A stretch of DNA of 64,000 bases, taken from positions 1,262,501 through 1,326,500 of the forward strand of contig JAFMOC010000078.1 of the NCBI GenBank assembly GCA_019802505.1, in the 5' to 3' direction. The notes beneath the pieces were generated by a model that ran no database searches, had not been told where the DNA came from, and worked only from the letters and a program-made list of their open reading frames with translations. Both the position numbers and the translations under genes were made by a program. Source of the stretch: Corydoras sp. C115. Its lineage: Eukaryota > Chordata > Actinopteri > Siluriformes > Callichthyidae. Below are positions 37,491 to 48,378 of this stretch, in pieces; position 1 is the stretch's first letter; each line of letters starts with the position of its first letter.

Positions 37491-37532
37491 CTTGGGTTCG
37501 GCAGCGTGGCCCAAGTGCAAAGCAACTCCAAG
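37491..37532 (-). other. ace: ace 5' UTR segment; possible acceptor of an upstream non-coding exon
   Basis: Between the start codon and 37533 the minus strand reads TTTTGTTTTTTATTAG then CTTGGAG. That is a T-rich tract ending in AG and could be a splice acceptor from an upstream untranslated exon. It could equally be AT-rich 5' UTR. Sequence alone does not decide. Confidence 0.35.
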
Positions 37533-37589
37533 CTAATAAAAAACAAAAGTAAATGCTTAATTCTCAAATCTCAACCCCTTGCACAGGTG

Positions 37590-37890
37590 TTCTCGACACT
37601 CCTTAGGGATCTCTCCCTTTCGCCCTCCTGTTGTCGTTCCCCTTTCTCTCGCTCTCGCGTTCTCTTCCCCCCTTTCCCCCTGCCTGTCTCTTCGTTACTC
37701 GGGCTCCGAGTCCTCACAGTCGGCGCCTTTTATGTGCTGTCTAACCCAGCCCACAGTGCTGACAGCCAGTCCCTCGCAGAACTCTTCCCTCCCGCCTCCT
37801 TCCATCCCTTTTTTCCTCCTTCGTCCTCCTTGCTGTGGTTTGCCCCTGCCCATCCCTTTATTAGCTCACCTCTTACTTTCTACTTACAAC
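37590..37890. other. Pyrimidine-rich (plus strand) tract upstream of ace
   Basis: About 300 bp with strong strand asymmetry. The plus strand is mostly C and T with several CpGs, so the minus (gene) strand is GA-rich. It lies directly upstream of exon 1 and holds the TATA-like box. It resembles a proximal promoter, not any of the repeats in the window. Confidence 0.5.
37726..37733 (-). promoter_or_regulatory. Candidate TATA box of ace
   Basis: The minus strand reads CACATAAAAGGCGCC, a good TATA-like match (ATAAAAGG) 235 bp upstream of the ace ATG and inside a GC/GA-rich segment. A start site about 30 bp downstream would give a roughly 200 nt leader if unspliced. This is inference only. Confidence 0.4.
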
Positions 37891-38189
37891 CCACAGATTG
37901 GGCCGACTGTCTGCGCTCGTTGGGAAGAAATTGGGTAATCATGATGAAACCCTTAAAGCTTTTCGGTTCCGAAGCCACACACTTACTGTAGACGGATTGT
38001 GCGATTAAATAATGAATCACAGACAGAGCATAAGCTCCTGCTTTGAAAACCACTGCAGCCATAAGCCGCAACTAAAATCTCCCAGACTGTAAAGTAACAC
38101 TATGAGGAACTTAGTGTGGATTTGATGGAGGTTCCATTTGGAGTGAAAACAGTTCAAATGACTTTTACATTTATTAATATGGCCCACCA

Positions 38190-38285
38190 ATGGTGGCACC
38201 CTGTCCTGTCCTGGGGGTATCTGCCCAGCGCCCGAAATGTTCTCCCTGGATGGGCATGGGGAACAGCAGAATAAGAAGATAATGA
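38190..38285 (+). repeat. SINE-A 3' fragment
   Basis: CACCCTGTCCTGTCCTGGG to GATAATGAGA. The CTGTC unit is duplicated. Confidence 0.8.
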
Positions 38286-38332
38286 GATGGCCTAAATGAA
38301 TTGAATTTTTTTCAGAGACATATTTGGGTGTA

Positions 38333-38646
38333 ACCTCTCAGCGTTAGGGATTCCCGGTTCGAATCCAATCTGGGTGGAATTTCCAAGTTCTCCCCGTTTC
38401 CATGTGGGTCTCCTCGGGGGTTCTCTGGTTTCCAAAAACATGGCTCAAGGTCAATGAAATTCTCCAAATTGCCCCATATAGACTGTGTGTTTGTGAGTGA
38501 GTGTGTGCCCAGTGATAGATTGGTGTCCTGTCCTGGGTGTATCTGCCCAGCGCCGGAAACGTTCTTCCCTGGATGGGCATGGGGAACCCCCCCCCCCTTG
38601 ACCCTAGTAGAGGATAAAGCGGAAGATAATGGATGGATGGATGTTT
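38333..38646 (+). repeat. 5'-truncated SINE-A
   Basis: Begins at CCTCTCAGCGTTAGGG, with (GGAT)n tail. Confidence 0.88.
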
Positions 38647-38751
38647 GCGTATTATTAGCCCATTTTGGACATATCATAAGCGCATGGCTATTATTTAATA
38701 CAATGGCTGAGACATGCAAATCAAAATGAACATTTTTTATTTATTATATTC

Positions 38752-39084
38752 CTCTTAATACTCTACTAGGGTCATGGGGGGGGGTTCCCCATGCCCATCC
38801 AGGGGAGAACGTTTGGGGCGCTGGACAAATACACCCAGGACAGAGCGCCAGTCTATTACTGGGCACACACTCACTCACACAGACACACTCTATATGGGGC
38901 AATTTAGAGCATTTAATTTAATTTAGCTTAAATCTATGTTTTTGGACTGTGGCAGGAAACCGGAGAACCTGGAGAAAACCTACATGGACACGGTGAGAAC
39001 ATGGAAATTCCACCCAGATTGGGAATCGAACCGGGAGTCCCTAGCGCTGAGAGGTGAACATGCCAACCACTAAGCCACCGTGTA
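38752..39084 (-). repeat. SINE-A copy, diverged
   Basis: Minus-strand copy whose (GAAT)n/(GGAT)n end is lost. Confidence 0.85.
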
Positions 39085-39135
39085 CACTGTGTATAAGTAA
39101 AAAAAATTACAATTAGACAAACCAATTACAAAAGT

Positions 39136-39491
39136 CAGGGTGGCAAGGTGGCTTAGTGGTTAGAATTGTTCTCCTTTCAGCGCTAGGGATTCCCGATTCG
39201 AATCCCAATCTTGGTGGAGTTTCCATGTTCTCCCCGTGTCCACATGGGTTTCCTCCGGGTTCTCCGTTTTCCTCCCACAGTCCAAAAAAATGGATCAAGA
39301 TCAATTGAATTCTCAAAATTGCCCCATATAGAGTGTGTCTGTGTGAGTGAGTGGGTGTCCAGCGATAGGTTGGCGCCCTGTCCTGGGTGTATCTGCCCAG
39401 CGCCCGAGACATTCTCTCCTGGATGGGCATGGGGACCCCCCCCCCCCCGCGACCCTAATAGAGGATAAAGCGGAAGATAATGGATGGATGG
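39136..39491 (+). repeat. SINE-A copy with TSD
   Basis: Flanked by ATTACAAAAGTC (about 39124) and ATCACAAAAGTC (about 39492), one mismatch. Confidence 0.92.
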
Positions 39492-39639
39492 AATCACAAA
39501 AGTCGATACAACATTTTTAAATGGCCAGTGATATAATGACGGTAACGCTATGTTAGCGTTAGCTTCACTCACACGTTATTTTCTTCGCGCTGTTTCCGCT
39601 AAAGAGCACTTCCTGTGGGAGGCACCTACACTTTCCTTC

Positions 39640-41550
39640 TGATTGGCCGTTTGTAAATGTTGTATTGCTATTTCTAAATGTTTTGCCGCTATGCCGCTAT
39701 ATTTAAATGTTGTCTCGGCATTTTGTTAACGTTGTCTCAGCATTTGTGAATGTATCGGCATTCGTAAATGTTGTTTCGGCATTTTGTCAATGTTGTATCA
39801 GCATTTGGAAAAGTTGTTTCAGCAGAATGTTGTCTTTGCATTTGTGAATGTTGTATCGGTATTTTGTAAATGTTGTCTCCGCATTTGTGAATGCTCTTTT
39901 TGCATTTGCAAATGTTGTCTCTGCACTTTGCAAATGTTGTATATGTATTTTCTACAAGTATATGTTGTGTCCGCATTTGTGAATGCTGTCTATGCATTTT
40001 GAAAAGGTTGTATCGGTATTTGCGAATGTTGTCTATGCATTTTGTGAATGTTGTCTCGGGAGTTATGAATTTTATTTTGGCATTTTGTAAATGTTGTCTC
40101 AGCATTTGTGAATGCTCTCTTTGCGTTTGTGAATGCTCTCTTTGCGTTTGTGAATGCTGTCTTTGCGTTTGTGAATGCGGTCTGCATTTGCAAATGTTGT
40201 CTCTGCATTCGTAAATGTTGTTTCGGCATTTTGTCAATGTTGTATCAGCATTTGGAAAAGTTGTTTCAGCAGAATGCTGTCTTTGCATTTGTGAATGTTG
40301 TATCGGTATTTTGTAAATGTTGTCTCCGCAGTTGTGAATGCTCTTTTAGCATTTGTGAATGTTGTCTTTGCATTTTGCAAATGTTGTTTATGTATTTTCT
40401 ACAAGTATATGTTGTGTCCGCATTTGTGAATGCTGTCTTTGCATTTGCGAATGTTGTCTATGCATTTTGTGAATGTTGTCTCAGGAGTTATGAATGTTGG
40501 TTCGGCATTTTGTAAATGTTGTCTCAGCATTTGTGAATGCTCTCTTTGTGTTTGTGAATGCTGTCTGCATTTGCAAATGTCATCTCTGCATTTGTAAATG
40601 TTTTTTCGGCATTTTGTCAATGTTGTATCAGCACTTCTGAATATTGTCTCTGCAATTTGCAAATGTTGTCTTGGCATTTGCAAATGTTGTCTATGCGTTT
40701 TGTGAATGTTGTCTCGACATTTGCAAATGTTGTCTCTGCATTCGTAAATGTTTTGTTTCTGCATTTGTGAATGTTGTCTTTGCATTTTGAAAAGGTTGTC
40801 TCGGTATTTGCGAATGTTGTCTATGCATTTTGTGAATGTTGTCCCAGGAGTTATGGATGTTGTTTCGGCATTTTGTAAATGTTGTCTCAGCATTTGTGAA
40901 TGCTCTCTTTGCGTTTGTGAATGTTGTCTATGGATTTTGTCAATGTTGGCTCTGCATTTTGCAAATGTTGTCTTTGCATTTATGAATGTTGTCTATGCAA
41001 TTTGCGAATGTTGTCTATGCATTTTGCAAATTTTATCTCTGCATTTTGTATATGTTGTGTCCGCATTTGTGAATGCTGTCATTGCATTTGTGAATGTCGT
41101 CTCTGCATTTTGCAAATGTTGTCTTGGTATTTGCGAATGTTGTCTGTGCATTTTGTGAATGTTGTCTTGGGATTTGTGAATGTTGTCTGCATTTACAAAT
41201 GTTGTCTCTGCATTTCTAAATGTTTTTTCGGTATTTGCAAATGTTGTCTATGCGTTTTGTGAATGTTGTCTCTGCATTTGTGAATGTTGTTTCTGCATTT
41301 GTGAATGTTGTCTTTGCATTTGTGAATGTTGTTTCGGCGTTTGTCACTGTTGTCTTGGCATTTCTGAATGTTGTCTTGGCATTTTGTAAATGTTGACTTG
41401 CCTTGCCATTTGTAAATGTTGTCTTCACATTTATGAATGTTGTCTCTACATTTGCAAATGTTGTCTATGCGTTTTGTGAATATTTTCTCGGCATTTGCAA
41501 ATGTTGTCTCTGCATTTTGTAAATGTTGTTTTGGCATTTGCGAATGTTCA
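39640..41550. repeat. 21-22 bp minisatellite with higher-order repeats
   Basis: About 85-90 degenerate units of a GCATTTGTGAATGTTGTCTTT type. Segments recur at a distance of 447 bp (GCATTTGGAAAAG at 39801 and 40248; TCTACAAGTA at 39951 and 40398). The block TGCGAATGTTGTCTATGC recurs at 40021, 40446 and 40809. The 21 bp period keeps long stop-free Cys-rich frames on both strands, which are not taken as genes. Confidence 0.95.
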
Positions 41551-42390
41551 TTTGTAGTTCTAACACATTAAGGGTGTTATTTTACTCACTTTCTTCTCTC
41601 GCAACGTTATTCCTCAAACATGCAAACTACATTTAGTGTGTTCTAGCGACTTTTAGGACAGCCAATAGCAACTTTCCTTACTGAAGAGTTGGCAACAGTG
41701 CTTTCTGGATCAGAACTAATTGGAAACCTTATATAATACCTTTACTCATTCATTATCTTCCTCTTAATCCTCCTGTGGCTCGCGGAGGGTTCCCCATGCC
41801 GATCCAGGGGAGAACATTTTGGAGGCTGGGCAGATACATTCAGGACAGGGTGCCAATCTTTCGCTGGGCACACACTCACTCACACAAACACACACTAGTT
41901 GGGGCAATTTAGAGTATTCAACGAACGTGCTAACCATTAAGCCCCCATGCCGCCCAAAACCCAATTTAAAAACCATCAAATATACCAAGCAATTTGAAAC
42001 TGGCAATTGTTTTTAAATCCCAAGAAAAGCGTGTTGTATTTGTCCCCGCACCCGCTGACTGAAACCTACCTACTGTGTTGGTGCACCGTTTATCTCTTGC
42101 ATGTACAGAACATAATTGCTATGTTTAAACAAAGGGCTAAGCGTTCAAACTGCTCTGCCTTTTGCTGCAGAACGGCACAAATTACTATTTTGGCTCTTCG
42201 ACCCAAGAGGAGAGAAGTGGATACGTTTATTTTTTACGATAGCTTCCCAGCTACAGCCAACAAAACGCTCAACATGTGTGCTAATCGCTTTCAAAACCTC
42301 CAACTGCTACAACACTGGGCTAGAAACGAAGCTGGGATTTAAAGAGGGATCAGCACCAACTGTCTGCTGCAAAATTGGAGATTAGGGAAT
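41551..42390. other. Intergenic spacer
   Basis: Contains an old SINE-A fragment on the minus strand (41748-41957). The rest, 41960-42390, has overlapping short open frames without recognisable homology. Nothing else seen. Confidence 0.5.
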
Positions 42391-42393
42391 TAT

Positions 42394-44066
42394 GCTCGCT
42401 TAGTGGTTAGCATGTTCTCCTCTCAGCGCTAGGGATTCCTGGTTCGAATCCCAATCTGGGTGGAGTTTCCATGTTCTCCCCGTGTCCGCGTAGGTTTCCT
42501 CCGGGTTCTCCGGTTTCCTCCCACAGTCCAAAAACATGGATCAAGTCAATTGAGTTCTCCAAATTGCCCCATATAGAGTGTGTCTGTGTGAGTGAGTGTG
42601 TGCCCAGTGTTAGATTGGCACCCTTTCCTGGGTGTATTTGCCCAGCGCTCGAAACGTTCTCCCCTGGATGGGCATAGGGAACCCCCTGCGACCCTAATAG
42701 AGGATAAAGCGAAAGATAATGGATGGATGGAATTGTGCTGTTTCTTTGTTGTTTGGCACTAAATAACGCTAAGTTCGCTGTTACTCACAAGAATATTGAG
42801 GTAAACAATGTTAGCATATTTGACTTTATCTGTAGGTTCGTTGTTGTAAATAAAACATTTTTAATAACCATTATGTCTCTTAGTGGCGGCACGGTGGCTT
42901 AGTGGTTAGCACATTCGCCTCTGAGCGCTAGGGATTCTCCAGGTTCTCCGGTTTCCTCCCACAGTCCAAAAACATGGACCAGGTCAATTGAATTCTCCAA
43001 ATTGCCCCATATACAGTAGAGTGTGTTTGTGTGAATGAGTGTGTGCCCAGTGATGGATTGGTGCCCTGTCCTGGGTGTATCTGCCCAGCGCCCGAAACAT
43101 TCTCCTCTGGATGGGCATGGGGAACCCCCCCGCGACACTAATAGAGGATAAAGCAGAAGATAATGGATGGATGGAATTACGCTCTGTGTTTCTTTGTTGT
43201 TTGGCATTAAATAACGCTAACTTCTTCGCTAACGTTATTCACAAGAATATTGAGGTAAACAATGCTAGCATATTTGAATTTATCTGTAGGTTCGTTGGTG
43301 TAAATAAAACATTTTTAATATCTATTACGTCTCTTAGGGGGCGGCACGGTGGCTTAGTGGTTAGCACGTTCGCCTCTCAGCGCTAGGGATTCACCGGGTT
43401 CTCCGGTTTCCTCCCACAGTCCAAAACATGGATCAAGTCAATTGAGTTCCCCAAATTGCCCCATATACTGTAGAGTGTGTCTGTGTGAGTGAGTGTGTGC
43501 CCAGCGACAGATTGGCACCCTGTCCTGGGTGTATCTGCCCAACGCCCGAGACGTTCTCCTAATAGAGGACCCTAATAGAGGATAAAGCGGAAGATAATGG
43601 ATGGATGGAATTACGCTCTGTGTTTATTTGTTGTTTGGCATTAAATAACGCTAACTTCTTCGCTAACGTTACTCTTAAGAATATTGAGGTAAACAATGCT
43701 AGCATATTTGACTTTATCTGTAGGTTCGCTGTTGTAAATAAAACATTTTTAATAACCATTACGTCTCTTAGGGGGCTAGCATAGGGCTAGCACGGTGGCT
43801 TAGTGGTTAGCACGTTCGCCTCTGAGCGCTAGGGATTCTCCAGGTTCTCCGGTTTCCTCCCACAGTCCAATAACATGGATCAAGTCAATTGAGTTCCCCA
43901 AATTGCCCCATATAGAGTGCGTCCATGTGAGTGAGTGTGTGCCCAGTGATAGATTGGCGCCCTGTCCTGGGTGTATCTACCCAGCGTCCGAGACGTTCTC
44001 CCCTGGATGGACATGGGAACCCCCTGCGACCCTAATAGAGGATTAAGTGGAAGATAATGGATGGAT
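42394..44066 (+). repeat. Tandem segmental duplication: SINE-A plus about 150 bp spacer
   Basis: Four SINE-A copies (42394-42732, 42883-43174, 43337-43609, 43784-44066) alternate with three copies of a unique spacer containing AATAACGCTAA (42763, 43209, 43643) and GAATATTGAGGTAAACAATG. Periods are about 446 and 434 bp. TTACGTCTCTTAG occurs before later copies and after the last. Confidence 0.92.
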
Positions 44067-44194
44067 TACGTCTCTTAGGTATCTTAGACTCTGTGTAAGA
44101 CATGCTGTTGCTATTTTACAGCCCGCCAACAGTATTTTTTACACCTTCCATCTGCGTGGTTTAAATAGCAACAGTGGTTGTGAATATATCTCCC

Positions 44195-44335
44195 TAATGG
44201 AGATTTATCTTGACGCTGTCGCTTCAGCTTGTTCTTTGGGGGTTTAAAGGCTTATAACTCTGTAAAGCTGCTTCGTGATGATGTACTATTGTAAAAAGCG
44301 CTCTATAAATAAATTACTTGAACTTGAATAGAGTA
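44195..44335 (+). repeat. LINE-B 3' tail fragment
   Basis: GTCGCTTCAGCTTGTTCTTT to TTACTTGAACTTGAA. Confidence 0.85.
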
Positions 44336-44489
44336 AAACTATTCATCCAAGCATGAACCATTAATGCTACTTATCATTACTGCTTGAGGTCAAAGGTAGG
44401 AAACTGCAACACCGACTAGTTTGTTTTTGTTTAAAAGCCCGACATTAACACAGTGGGTAGCAATATTGTAGTAAAGGCGGTCATAGAGA

Positions 44490-44860
44490 GGCTCCCGGCT
44501 TCCTGGAGATCTTCATCCATGGCTCTGCTGATGAATACTGGATGGAACCTGACAAGGCGGTCCTGCAGGACGCCCCCTAACGGACTCACATAGTTTTCCA
44601 GTTGTTAGTTTTTCCATTTGTTTAATATCTGTACATAGCTGTCCTGCAATGTTGTTGCTGCCTGGTCAGTCCCCCACAGAGTCTTGGTCCTCACAAGGTT
44701 TCTTCCTTAAATAACAACATAAAAGGGAGTTTTTTCTTGCCACTGTCGCTTCGACTTGCTCTTTGGGGGTTTAAAGGCTTTTCATTCTGTAAAGCTGCTT
44801 TGTGACGATGTACTGTTGTAAAAAGCGCTCTATAAATAAATTACTTGAACTTGAATCAGG
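44490..44860 (+). mobile_element. LINE-B 3' UTR fragment
   Basis: From CCTGGAGATCTTCATCC through CTGCAGGACGCCCC to TTACTTGAACTTGAA. Same strand as the previous fragment. Confidence 0.87.
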
Positions 44861-44888
44861 ACTTCAAAATACACTTCAAAATACATAA

Positions 44889-45087
44889 GGGCGTGGTAGA
44901 TCAGTGGTTAGGGTGTTGGGTTATCAATCTGAAGGTTGGGGGTTCAAATCCCAGGTCCACTGAAGTTACCAGTGTGGGTCCTTGAGCAAGACCCTTAACC
45001 CTCATTGCCCAAGGGATGTTGTGATTAACCCTGTGCTCGCTTTGGATAAAAGCGTCCAATAATTGACCAAATGTAATGTAATGTAAT
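44889..45087 (+). repeat. SINE-B copy
   Basis: Head GTGGTAGATCAGTGGTTAGG, B box GGGGTTCAAATCCC, CTTGAGCAAGACCCTTAACC, tail CTTTGGATAAAAGCGTCC then (ATGTA)n. Confidence 0.87.
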
Positions 45088-45162
45088 GGGTGTCATAGCC
45101 ATTGTGAGTGTATGACCATGTCCCACAGTGTCGTCTCCGCTCAATCGTCTACATTTACAATT

Positions 45163-45300
45163 TCTCCATTTTGCAGACGTTTTTATCCGAAGCATCTCAC
45201 AAATATTCCAATTTGGTTAGGGTCAGAACACAGGGTTGATGCAGACCCCTGAAGCAGTGAGGGTTACGGGTCTTCCTCAAGGTCCCACACTGGTAACTTC
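45163..45300 (-). repeat. SINE-B fragment
   Basis: A minus-strand piece, 3' tail to mid-body (TTTGCAGACGTTTTTATCC on the plus strand). It is cut off where LINE-B begins. Confidence 0.75.
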
Positions 45301-45495
45301 CCCCACTGAGTCTTGGTCCTCACAAGGTTTCTACCTTAAATAACAACATAACAGGGACAGGTTTTTTTCTTGCCACTGTCGCTTCATCATGCTCTTTGGG
45401 GGTTTAAAGCCTTTTCATTATGTAAAGCTGCTTTGTGACGATGTTCTGTTGTAAAAAGCACTATATAATTAAATAACTTGAACTTGAACTTGAAA
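45298..45495 (+). repeat. LINE-B 3' UTR fragment
   Basis: CCCACTGAGTCTTGGTCCTC to TTGAACTTGAACTTGAA. The last fragment of a local LINE-B cluster. Confidence 0.85.
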
Positions 45496-45655
45496 TGGTC
45501 ATCAATCAAAACGTGCAGAACCAAAGTTTGGGAGGAACCAAATTTGGCATCTTGCTTTGTAGCCACTAGCTCTGGTTTTGATTCTTTTTGTTTTGTTTTG
45601 AGAAGCTTGCGGTAATGTTCATCATGCACTTGTAATTTAGTAAACAGGCAAATTA

Positions 45656-45657
<2 letters not shown>

Positions 45658-45688
<31 letters not shown>

Positions 45689-45710
45689 TGTGTGTTTGTG
45701 TGTGTGAGCG
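45658..45710. repeat. (GT)n microsatellite
   Basis: GT run with GAGTGT interruptions. Confidence 0.95.
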
Positions 45711-45921
45711 CCGTTTCTGGAATAAGCAGTCACCTGACCTCAGGGCAACAACTACGTATTGTTTATCTCTCAGGCATATCTTCGGTTCTTTTTCCTATTT
45801 ATAACTGTTTCCGTTTTTTCCTTCCTGAACCAATTATTTTAGTCGCTCTGTTAAATCGGTCTCATCTTTGTTTCTGTCACATGTTCACCTCTGCATCGCT
45901 TATTCGTTTACTCTATCTATT

Positions 45922-46103
45922 TAAGTTCAAGAAAGTTCAAGTAATTTATTCATATAGTATTTTTTACAACAGTACATTGTCTCAAAGAAGCTTTACAGAG
46001 TTTCAAGCCTTTAAACCCCCAAAGAGCAAGCTGAAGCGACAGTGGCAAGAAAAAAACTCCCTGTTATGTTGTTATTTAAGGAAGAAACCTTGTGAGGACC
46101 AAG
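45922..46103 (-). repeat. LINE-B 3' UTR fragment
   Basis: AAGTTCAAGAAAGTTCAAGT (plus-strand view) to GAGGACCAAGGG, then TA repeats. Confidence 0.85.
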
Positions 46104-46105
46104 GG

Positions 46106-46107
<2 letters not shown>

Positions 46108-46166
<59 letters not shown>

Positions 46167-46484
46167 TGGCACGGTGGCTTAGTGGTTAGCAGGTTCTCCT
46201 CTCAGCGCTAGGAATTCAGTTTCGAATCCCCATCTGGGTGGAGTTTCCATTTTCTCCCCGTGTCTGCGTTGGTTTCCTCCGGGTTCTTCCTCCCACAGTC
46301 CAAAAACATGAATCAAGGTTAATTTCCCCATATGGAATACGTTTGTGTGTGTGTGTGTGTGTGAGTGTGTGTGTGCCCAGAAATAGATTGTCACCCTGTC
46401 CTGGGTGTATCTGCCCAGCGCCCGAAACGTTAACGGGGGAACCCCCCGCGACCCTAGTAGAGGATAAAGCATATTTGAATTGAT

Positions 46485-46557
<73 letters not shown>

Positions 46558-46908
46558 TGGCACGGTGGCTTAGTGGTTAGCATGTTCGCCTCTCAGCGCT
46601 AGGGATTCCAGGTTCGAATCCCAATCTGGGTTTCCATGTTCTCCCCGTGTCTGCGTGGGTTTCCTCCAGGTTCTCCGGTTTCCTCCCACAGTCCAAAAAC
46701 ATGGATCAAGTCAATTGAATTCTCAAAAATTGCCCAATATAGACTGTGTCTGTGTGAGTGAGTGTGTGCCCAGTGATGGATTGGCGCCCTGTCCTGGGTC
46801 TATCTGCCCATCGCCCGAGATGTTCTCCCCTGGATGGGCATGGGGAACCCCACCGTGACCCTAATAGAGGATAGAGCGGGACATAATGAATGAATGAATG
46901 AATGAATA

Positions 46909-46944
<36 letters not shown>
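46108..46944. repeat. (TA)n array carrying two SINE-A copies
   Basis: TA runs at 46108-46164, 46488-46554 and 46908-46944 alternate with plus-strand SINE-A copies at 46165-46487 (diverged, (GT)n inside) and 46555-46907 ((GAAT)n type). Confidence 0.93.
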
Positions 46945-46946
<2 letters not shown>

Positions 46947-47328
46947 GACATTATTGTTCCACCTTAAAAGCAAGATGTTGACCTATTGTTCCACAGTTGT
47001 GTTCATTCTTCAATACTTCATCAGCGGTCACAGGACACTGACCACAGAAAGATGTTGTTTGGTTATGTTGGTTAAGCTATTCTTAGTCAATGCAGTGTCA
47101 TCGAGGTTTTTTAAAATGACAGCAATGCAGCGTCTTATTCACGAGTAACTCCCATAACTCCCTCTAATATCCTTCGTCATCATCATTCCAGTGCTGAGAA
47201 TTGTACAACAACCAAAGATTACTTGCTATGTGACCGCGCTGACCATTTAATCACAGTGTTAATGGGGAGGGGATTTAAAATGAACTTTATATTGTAAAAC
47301 AACAATTTGTGAATGTAGACCTTCAGAT
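46945..47328. other. Intergenic unique sequence
   Basis: No repeat recognised. 47090-47290 is of balanced composition and could hold a conserved element. Confidence 0.4.
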
Positions 47329-47563
47329 TGGGCACTGTGCAGATACACCCAGGACAGGGCGCCAATCTATCTCTGGGCACATTCACTCACTTACCAAGAA
47401 ACACACACTATATAGGGGCAATTTAGAGGAGCCAGTCTACATAGATTCCAATATTTTTGGACTCTGGGAAGGGAACCATAGAAACTCCATTCTGATTGGG
47501 ATTCGAACCTGGATCCCTAGCACTGAGAGGCTAAAGTGTTAACCACTAAGCCACCATGCTGCC
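47329..47563 (-). repeat. Old SINE-A copy
   Basis: A diverged minus-strand copy lacking the tail and part of the body. Confidence 0.78.
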
Positions 47564-47666
47564 AGTAATTGAAAATGTATGTGTATTTTTGAGAGTCTAT
47601 TATCGCCAGAATCCACAATATACCCAACGCCTCTACTATTAATTATATTGCTGATCTAAATATCAG

Positions 47667-48378
47667 GGTGGCACAGTGGCTTAGTGGTTAGCATGTTCTC
47701 CTCTCAGCGCTATGGATTCCCGGTTCGAATCCCAATCTGGGTGGAGTTTCCATGTTCTCCCTGTGTCCGCGTGGGTTTCCTCCAGGTTCACCGGTTTCCT
47801 CCCACAGTCCAAAAACATGGCTCAAGGTCAATTGAATCCTCCAAATTGCCTCATATAGAATGTGTCTGGGCGGCACGGTGGCTTAGTGGTTAGCACGTTC
47901 GCCTCTCAGCGCTAGGGATTCCCAGTTCGAATCCCCATCTGGGTGGAGTTTCCATGTTCTCCTCATGTCCGCGTGGGTTTCCTCCGGGTTCTCCGGTTTC
48001 TTCCCACAGTCCAAAAACATGGATCAAGTTAATTGAGTTCTCTAAATTGCCCCATATAGAGTGTGTTTGAGTGTGTGAGTGTGTACTCAGCGATGGATTG
48101 GCGCCCTGTCCTGGGTGTATCTGCCCAGCGCCCGAGACGTTCTCCCCTTGATGGGCATGAGGAACCCCACTACGACCCTAATAGAGGATAAAGCGGGAGA
48201 TAATGAATGAATGAATGAATGTGTCTGTGTGAGTGATTGTGTGCCCCATGATAGATTGGCACCCTGTACTGGGTGTATCTGCCCAGCACCCGAAAAGTTT
48301 TCCCCTGGATGGGCATTGTGACCCCCCCCCCCCCCCGTGACCCTAGTAGAGGATAAAACAGAAGATAATGGATGGCTC
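47667..48378 (+). repeat. SINE-A interrupted by another SINE-A
   Basis: Outer copy 47667-47868 plus 48228-48378. The inner copy splits it within the GTGTCTGTGTGAGTG segment. Confidence 0.92.
47869..48216 (+). repeat. SINE-A nested inside SINE-A, same strand
   Basis: Bounded by GAATGTGTCTG at 47858-47868 and 48217-48227. (GAAT)n-type copy inside a (GGAT)n-type host. Confidence 0.94.

Noticed and set aside
37353..37991. 212-codon plus-strand frame over ace exon 1 and its upstream tract
   Set aside because: Antisense to a well-supported coding exon and then through a pyrimidine-rich tract, which favours open frames by composition. No recognisable domain.
39737..41537. Long Cys-rich open frames (up to about 180 codons) on both strands
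   Set aside because: They are translations of a 21 bp minisatellite; the period divisible by three keeps frames open. No signal of a real gene.
42007..42385. Two overlapping plus-strand frames (111 and 89 codons)
   Set aside because: Overlapping frames, no recognisable motif, next to repeats.
45662..46165. 167-codon frame starting in GT repeats and ending in TA repeats
   Set aside because: Runs from (GT)n through a LINE-B fragment into (TA)n (IYIYIY). Low-complexity artefact.
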